Source: Magicicada septendecula (Eukaryota > Arthropoda > Insecta > Hemiptera > Cicadidae). From it: a DNA stretch of 64,000 nucleotides. How positions within the stretch are numbered: the stretch's first letter is position 1; the number at the start of each line of letters is the position of its first letter. This document shows, in pieces, positions 57,725 through 64,000 of the stretch. Location of the stretch: NCBI GenBank assembly GCA_034769895.1, contig CM068369.1, positions 147,953,574 through 148,017,573 on the forward strand, read 5' to 3'. The translations under genes and the position numbers were made by a program. Under the pieces are notes generated by a model. That model was given only the letters and a program-made list of their open reading frames with translations, did not search any database and was not told the DNA's origin.

Positions 57725-60650
57725 TAATAATATTTAATAAATATCTGGGGTTTTAAACGAGAAGAAGTGTACAAAAATTTTTAATAAGAGAATACAATAT
57801 TTTTACTTTTTACACGTTTACTAAAATTAGTAAATTTACCCTTAATATTTACTTTTACTGTGATCAAGCCTTTTAGCGCAATATAGTATTTATTATACTC
57901 TTTAGTCTTTTTTTATACATTCTTTTTTGAAAATAAATAAATATACTGGATGTAAATAAAATATGTACCCGTTTTTTCCTCTGGCACTGAAAATATTCCG
58001 AGAAGTATTCGAAGTATAAAAGCTTTCGCTGAATAAACTATCCGTTTATAAATTAAACCAACTATCGCTATAGAATTTCACAGGACAATATGACAAATAT
58101 ATTGAGCGACCTTTCAGGCTTGTCAATTTCTTCTTGCAGTCAGTGTTGAAAACAGTCTGTCAGTGAATGGACGACTTTATTTATTATATATTTACATTAA
58201 ATATTTACATAAGAGAACTTTTGAATGTTGTACACTAGTTCGTTCTTTAAAACTTCTTATACTGATGAGATGCGCACTTTATAAAATGCATTCTTGAAAT
58301 CTGCCTAGTAGAATATTGCATGTAGAGTCTTTCCAAGAATTGTAGTCTTTTTTTGAAGTGTTACAAACTCAAATATAAGTTTGTACTTGCACACTTTTCA
58401 AAGCAACTACGACTTCTGTTGGTTATCTGTTGTTACAGAAACTCTGGAAATATTTGCGGAATGCGCTGACGCGAACTGTGCAGGCGCTTCGTTTCCGGTC
58501 CTTTACCTGACCCCTTTGATCACCAGCGCACTGCGACCACTACCCTTCGAGAGTCCTACATAATCCCCTTAATAATTTCTTGACCATCGGTGCACCTCGA
58601 CCTTAGCCAAACAAACATTGTCATACATTGAGACGTTTAGGAAGCCCATTAAGTCTCCTGCCCTCCTCGCCATGTAGACACCCCCTCGTCACGCATCGTG
58701 ACATACGTTGCCATTTCTAATGCCACCCGTTCAGCGCGCGCGCACACACACACACGCGCTTTGTTTATTTGTTTTATGTTTGGTTTAAGACGGGAAGGCT
58801 GTCGGAAAAGAAATATGAATCACATTGGCGAATTGTAGCGTTTTGTAGGAAATGTCTATTGACTATACGGATTGACAAACGAACATGTTAAGTGCAATCA
58901 TAATGATTTAATATCATATTATTACTGAATGTTATTTTATTTGAAGACAGCCGACATCATGACGGCTGTTTCGGTTCTTTTGTAATGTCACGTCGTTAAA
59001 GTTCCCAGCGGCTCACATTACAGAATCGCCATATACAGCTGTTGTCTGGCTGGTGATTGTCCGCTGATATTTCTCACTTGAATGGCACTTGTAACCGCCA
59101 ATACTGTATTTCTCCTACCGGCGAGCGTCATTCTCAGCAATATTTTCTCATGCGTCCGTATGTCGTGCTTTTATACGATCATTTTACAAATAGAGTTATC
59201 TGATCTCTATACGCCGTACGGCCGCTTTGTTTAAGTACACACACAATTGCTGTCTATATAAGGCATTCTGATTGTCACTGGGGTGTGTGATCGTAACTTC
59301 TCACTGGTGTTTATTATCATTACATATGTTTGAATAATGGGGGGGGGAGGTCCATGAGATCTAAATGTAATGTTTGCTATCTTAATTTAAAACCCACACT
59401 TCATCCAATCTATCCCTTCTTCTATGCAATTCATTAAATCTATTTATCTCTCTCTTTCTATGTCTACTTTCATTTTCTACTCCCCGCTCTTTCTCTTTTT
59501 ATCTATCTCCAATCCCTAGGTCCCAATTTTCATCTTCTCTTTTTACTACCTATCTACACCCTTCCTACTCTCTACCTCTTAATTTTTTATCGCCTATGTC
59601 CAGGTGTGCAGGCTTTTACATAAAAATAAATCCTATCGAATCGTCGATACGAATACGTCGAAGTGTCTGTAACTGGCAGAGTTTTCAACAGACTTTGTGT
59701 GTGACGTTTTAAATAACTACGATTGGCGTACTTCAACAGACAGTTAGACTATACCTCACAGGATTTGTTCTCTGGTTCATCACTCCCTCTCTCATTTTCC
59801 ACCCACTCTCTTCCTTCCGCTTCTTCTAAGCATTTCTTTTACTCTCTCAGTTATTCTTGGTATGAATTTCTGATTATCTTAAACAGCCATTCATAAATGC
59901 ATCATATGTAGGTTATGATTCTACTGGCTGTCTCATGGGTTGAATCATGGTTACTAAATATCTTTAGTCTGTGGGCATTTTTGTTGTCAACTCCTATGAT
60001 TCAAAGAAGAACCCTATTTTTGTTTGTGTTAGAGTGGTCTTAAAACTCATAAGAAAATTCTTCAGTTTTCAAAATAATTTTTATTCTAAAATAAGATTTA
60101 AAGATAACTGTGCAATTTTTAAACATGACGGCATGATAAAGCATTATTCAACATTATTCAGAACTCTATACTGGTCTGAATCGTCATATCTGTATCCCCT
60201 AAGGATATAAATCTGTTGTACTACTTTAGCATACTTACCACTTCTATATATAATTGTTTAGTGAATAAATGTACATGCTTTTTTTCTGCGCGATTTCCGA
60301 GGATATGAAACACAGAGCTGCAGTTTAGGAAAATGAAAATAGATTCAAATGAACAGAAACGTATTTAACCAAAACAATAATTTCAGTTATACTGAACGAT
60401 CCTTTGATATCTAAATATATTGCACTCTACAATCTAATTGTCGCTGTAGACGAAATATTGATCAAAATATAGTTTACTGTCATAATAAACGGGTCGTAAG
60501 TACAATACGTTTTTGTGGCGTTCTGGAATCCTCTCCCGATTATTATCAGAAACAGTTTTATTCATTTACCTTTTGTTCTACTATGCGGAAACAGCTACTC
60601 CGTCGTGCACTGAAGAGTCTGTGTTAATGTTAACAAGCTATCGATACGTC
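57725..60650. other. Unassigned DNA right of the palindrome
   Basis: No gene is supported. A CpG-richer patch covers about 58460-58760, ending in a short (CG)n(CA)n run at 58735-58757. A pyrimidine-rich stretch covers about 59400-59600, and a second lies at about 59770-59850. Short open frames are without motifs. Confidence 0.5.
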
Positions 60651-60849
60651 TTCATTTACGTTGCATACAAACAAACTTGCACTGCTGTTGTGTTAACCTT
60701 GAAGAACATGTAGTTGAACATCGCCACATTGATTCTGTTGAGCTGAATGTTTTTCTCTGTCCTTTGCGCAGATATATATTTGAGCAAGATTTTATTACCG
60801 ATTACATCCGATTCAAGTGTCCGTGAAAATTCGCTTATGAAGCAAAGGA

Positions 60850-62075
60850 CCCTATACTCTATACCCGTATTAGTCACATGGCCTTGATATCGAGTAGTCA
60901 TGGTCCTAATGACCTGGTGGAATATCACTGCTTGTTCACTGCTAACTGTACCAACTTTTTTGGAAGAGAAATCAATATGCCTTGGTTTGGTAATACTGAA
61001 AAAGCAGTTCTACTAGAGTTTTGTAGTTTTCATGTATTTTTCTGCCTACAAATCCTCTTACCACTTGACAAATGATTTCCGAAATGTTAATTCCTTTTGA
61101 TTAAGTTTATCTTTAAAATCAGGATCGTAAATCACTTTTCAAATTTGAGGCTTCACCTTTTAATCACGACTTTTATAAAAATTTGTCTCTTCTAATTTTG
61201 ATGTGAATTGGAGGGAGAAGGATTTTCTTCAGTTCGACAAGAGGTGTACACTTGAAGTTACTAGCACCTGGCTCAAAGTTCTGCCTGGCCTGTCGTTTTT
61301 TACAAAACGCTGTTCTGTTGCTCACTTATCCCACAAAACATTAAAAATCAACGTTTTGGAACTCCACCTTAGATGCCTATTAATAAACATACGATCTTTA
61401 GACCCCACCAATTAGCCAAGTAAACTATTTATAACTAACTGAATTCAGAATAGTAACCGTATTATTATAGGCTACATTTCTTTCATAGAAACAGAATAAA
61501 CAACTGGTAAGATGGCTTCTTGTTTCTGTTGTCGAACAGAACTGCTGTTAAGGTATATTCACACGAATTAATAAAATGGCACCATTCTGAAAGTTTCTCC
61601 TCGATTCCTAGTTCATTCATAAATCCATGAGCGTCACAACAGTCATTCTGTAAGACGCTGAGAAAGCTGCATTTATTTTTCTGAAAGTTTTAATGGTTGT
61701 TTCATCTGCCAACAGAAATCACTCTAGCAATCTAGAGCCCAGAACTTTTGTGCCAAATCATCCAGTTCACTTTAACGTATGAATTGGAGCAATGTGAAGG
61801 TCTGAGGACCACAAGTAGATCACAAGTATCCTCAGAAATATGTGCATTTTCATTGGTTTGTGTATCATCGTTGTCACTGGACTCTGGAATGTTCATGTCG
61901 TTGCAATGCAATGACAAAGTAGGTATCGGTAGGCCTTTTCCAAGAGAAGCCGGTTTAAAAGCAGACGATATATACGGATATTCAATTTTTTTTTTTTTAA
62001 CAACCTTTTCTCTTTGTAAGACAGAAGAAGCAATCTTCAAAATTATTGAGCCTGTCGCCACACTATATGGCATTC
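60850..62075 (-). pseudogene. Decayed copy of an uncharacterised arthropod repeat-encoded protein
   Basis: The following blocks appear in order on the minus strand: GIEEKLSEWCHFINSCE and LTAVLFDNRNKKPS (about 61590-61500), WGLKIVCLLIGI (about 61412-61377), PLVELKKILLPPIHIKI (about 61250-61200), FSSKKVGTVSSEQ (about 60980) and IFHQVIRTMTTRYQGH (about 60927-60880). I recall these as a conserved series in a family found in many arthropod genomes, usually in multi-copy hypothetical proteins. Its typical blocks resemble LKAVLLHNGN, GDLKVI-LLGLQ, LLPPLHIKLG and E-RFHQDI-x-x-M-x-x-R-Y-Q-G. Stops and frame changes separate the blocks, so it is a relic. The function of the family is unknown to me, and mobility is inferred only from its multi-copy nature. 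Confidence 0.5.
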
Positions 62076-62734
62076 AAATGGTACAGAGTCTCTGTTCATC
62101 CACTGACCAAGCCTTACATTACAACTTAACAGTACACATAAGGAACCCAAGTTTTGCCCTGATCCTAGACTTCACAACCAAAATAGAGAAAACTCTCTAT
62201 TGTTACGAATAGAGAAAACTCTCTGAATTTACTGCTTTTGTTAAAGATCTGTCGTGTAACGTATATAAATCATCGGTAAACTAAGCAGAATTTGTTTGAA
62301 AAAATTAACAAGATGAACCCAAAAAATTGCTGTTTTGAATGTAAACTGCAAAAAACATCACAGCCACACTTAACAAAGACTGCCTATCTGTGTCGCCTGA
62401 TTGGACAGATCTGTTTTCCCTATATATAGCTTCTCAAAATTTTCTCACTTCGGCATTAAAAATACCAACCTCCACAAATGTGTGCTTTATGCAAAGCGTA
62501 ATATTTTAGAATAGTAGCCTATATTCAAAATGTTTGAGTAACGTAGGCCTATATATTCTTGTATATACTGTTTTCATATTCTTTTACAAGAATAATGTTA
62601 ACATTTAATGAAAGATGTAATAACGTAACGTTAATACCAGAAAATGTACTCCCCTGAAGAGTTTGAATTGAATACTTCTGAAATCCTTTTCTCGCACTTC
62701 ATAGTGAATTTTCTGTACTTACACATTATTATAA

Positions 62735-64000
62735 TATACAACTATCGGTCTGTTAGGCCGTGATCGATTGCTTGAGTTTTGATTATTTCTAAACGTTTCG
62801 GCCACACCTCCAGAGGCCATATTCAGTAGAGTTGCGCTTATATACATGGCAAGCCGAACGGACCTCACATTAGAGGAATAAGAAATCTTCTAAATATCAC
62901 TATAGTATTGACGACTCGGAACACTAACTTTTTTATAAGTAAAAACGTAAAGTTTTACCTTACAGCCTAAACCGGCTTTCACCTTTAGAAGGCTTCATCA
63001 GAGGCTGCCATACGTAGCGTTGTCCGTCTTGTTGTTGGCGACGGGATAGTTTTTCGAAAGATCGAAGCTGTGTGTCTGTGGTGAGATGTTTTCAAATAAT
63101 GCGTGCGATTTGAATTGTGTCTGTTCGTTTAGGATGTCGTTTTTATTTGTTTTTGTGTGTTTGTATATTTCTAATTGTTCTAGAGTGTCTAGTTTTCGGC
63201 CTTTTGTGTGTACGTGTAGAATGTTCATGTTATTGTCGATGTTTTTATATGTGTGGTTTGCTTCAATGAGGTGGTTTGCAAAGGTAGATTCTGTAGTGGC
63301 GTGGAGTGCTTTTGTGTGTTCAATGTATCTCTGTTTGAAGCTACGTCCTGCCTGGCCTATGTAGAATTTATTGCAATTTGAGCAATTTAGCTTGTATACA
63401 CCGGGTAGATCGAATTTGTTTTGTGCTTTGGGCATGCGTTTTGATAGTGTGCGTTCTGTTTTGTTAGTAGTTTTGTAAGCGATTCTGTATCCTGCTTTTT
63501 TGAATTTGTGGGCAATTTTTTCAGTTTGTTTGTTGATGTATGTTAGTGTTATGAATTTGTTGTTTTCTGTCTTTGTCTGTTGTTTGTTTTGTGTTTTGTG
63601 TAGGAGTTTACTGACTATTGTTCTGTCGTAACCGTTAGATTCTGCTAGATATCTTATCGTGTTTAATTCGTCTTTGTAGTCTATTTCATCTAAGGGGATG
63701 TTGTTAAGTCTATGTATCATGGTTCTAAAAGCAGCTAGTTTGTGTTGTATTGGGTGATTGGAGGTGTTGTGTATTAGTGTGTCAGTTGTATTTGGTTTTC
63801 TGTATACACTGAATTTGTGCCTGTGTTCTAGTTTTGTGATGGAGAGGTCTAAGAAGTTTATGGTATTGTTGTGTTCGTATTCGGCAGTGAAGGTTATGTT
63901 TTTATGTATTTTGTTTATGTGCGTTAGTAACTGTTCACATTGTTTTTTGTTTCCCCTGTATAGTATTAGAATGTCATCAACGTATCTGTGCCAGTATAGT
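62735..64000 (-). mobile_element. Penelope-like element (PLE-B), 3' half, continues past the right edge
   Basis: This comprises the coding region (see next entry) and a 3' tail of about 260 bp (62997 to about 62735). The tail contains GAAGCCTTCTAAAGGTGAAAG and GGCCGAAACGTTTAG and ends in a TA-rich run (TATATTATAATAAT on the minus strand). The tail motif CGAAACRT is shared with the PLE-A tails at 15.2-15.6 kb. The 5' part lies outside the window. Confidence 0.8.
62998..63999 (-). CDS. PLE-B reverse transcriptase/GIY-YIG endonuclease, C-terminal 333 codons
   Basis: The frame enters from the right edge and is open to the stop at 62998. From the edge it reads YWHRYVDDILILYRGNKKQC, with the RT catalytic YVDD. 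Then come TINFLDLSI, the thumb-like FSVYRKPNTTDTLIHNTSNH and HKLAAFRTMIHRL, a linker, and the GIY-YIG endonuclease (about residues 198-300). The endonuclease has GVYKLNCSNCNKFYIGQAGR with its C-x2-C pair, FKQRYIEH, FANHLIEANH and LEQLEIYKH. This RT plus GIY-YIG order defines endonuclease-bearing Penelope-like elements, which reverse-transcribe at nicked targets. No stop interrupts the visible part, unlike PLE-A, so the copy may be young. The start is not in the window. Confidence 0.88.
   Translation of the reverse strand, partial: LYWHRYVDDILILYRGNKKQCEQLLTHINKIHKNITFTAEYEHNNTINFLDLSITKLEHRHKFSVYRKPNTTDTLIHNTSNHPIQHKLAAFRTMIHRLNNIPLDEIDYKDELNTIRYLAESNGYDRTIVSKLLHKTQNKQQTKTENNKFITLTYINKQTEKIAHKFKKAGYRIAYKTTNKTERTLSKRMPKAQNKFDLPGVYKLNCSNCNKFYIGQAGRSFKQRYIEHTKALHATTESTFANHLIEANHTYKNIDNNMNILHVHTKGRKLDTLEQLEIYKHTKTNKNDILNEQTQFKSHALFENISPQTHSFDLSKNYPVANNKTDNATYGSL

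Noticed and set aside
42150..58605. Extension of the palindrome beyond its arms, because of GTCGAGGTGC words at 42156/42191 and an inverted match near 58584
   Set aside because: Only about 20 bp match and flanking bases diverge at once. It is noted as a short shared motif, not as arm sequence.
61732..62073. 113-codon minus-strand frame as an independent gene
   Set aside because: It lies at the upstream end of the decayed repeat-encoded protein on the same strand and shows no start context or domain of its own.

Overview
The window looks like nuclear DNA from a large, repeat-rich arthropod genome, most likely an insect. The single-copy background is AT-rich and intron-like. It carries long microsatellites ((CA)n, (GT)n, (GA)n, (TA)n, (CTA)n) and remnants of at least four retroelement classes typical of insects. 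A cockroach- or termite-like host would fit the non-LTR reverse transcriptase fragments, but that is only an inference. I found no host protein-coding gene, tRNA, rRNA or CRISPR array that I can support. Everything protein-like here belongs to mobile elements.

Layout. 0-6.3 kb: AT-rich DNA with microsatellites, two decayed non-LTR reverse transcriptase tails (about 358-760 minus, about 2640-2943 plus) and a dispersed AT-rich repeat present twice. 6.3-15.15 kb: a GC-rich composite. It holds an LTR in plus orientation at 6334, a Jockey-like LINE on the minus strand (LINE-1, about 6.6-10.8 kb), and a Ty3/Gypsy gag-pol on the minus strand (10.8-14.8 kb) with its 5' LTR and primer-binding site (14.85-15.13 kb). 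The two LTRs face each other instead of being direct repeats. 15.15-16.15 kb: a Penelope-like (GIY-YIG) fragment plus a 110-bp near-perfect hairpin made of two head-to-head copies of its 3' tail. 16.15-27.6 kb: mostly unassigned AT-rich DNA with a solo LTR (20176-20733) and one decayed reverse transcriptase fragment. 27.6-37.5 kb: a nested pair of Jockey-like LINEs. The younger, nearly intact LINE-2 (28280-33342) is inserted in ORF1 of the older LINE-3, with an 11-bp target-site duplication and an A-tail. 38.4-41 kb: a decayed RTE-like endonuclease/reverse transcriptase.

42.24-57.72 kb: a giant near-perfect palindrome with arms of about 8.2 and 7.3 kb around a 58-bp centre. The arms hold tandem arrays, a duplicated 454-bp block (left arm only), a roughly 100-bp cassette present twice per arm, and a decayed reverse transcriptase tail. 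57.7-62.7 kb: unassigned DNA, then a decayed copy of an uncharacterised arthropod repeat-encoded protein on the minus strand. 62.7-64 kb: the 3' half of a Penelope-like element on the minus strand with an open reading frame that runs off the right edge.

How the parts work together. Each LINE supplies a nucleic-acid-binding ORF1 protein and an endonuclease/reverse transcriptase ORF2 for target-primed reverse transcription. The Gypsy element supplies gag, protease, reverse transcriptase, RNase H and integrase. The Penelope-like elements couple a reverse transcriptase to a GIY-YIG endonuclease. Most copies are broken. LINE-2 ORF2 and the Penelope-like frame at the right edge are the only long uninterrupted coding sequences. 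The features most worth a second look are the palindrome, the Penelope-tail hairpin, the opposed LTR pair and the duplicated ATG/splice-donor-like cassette.
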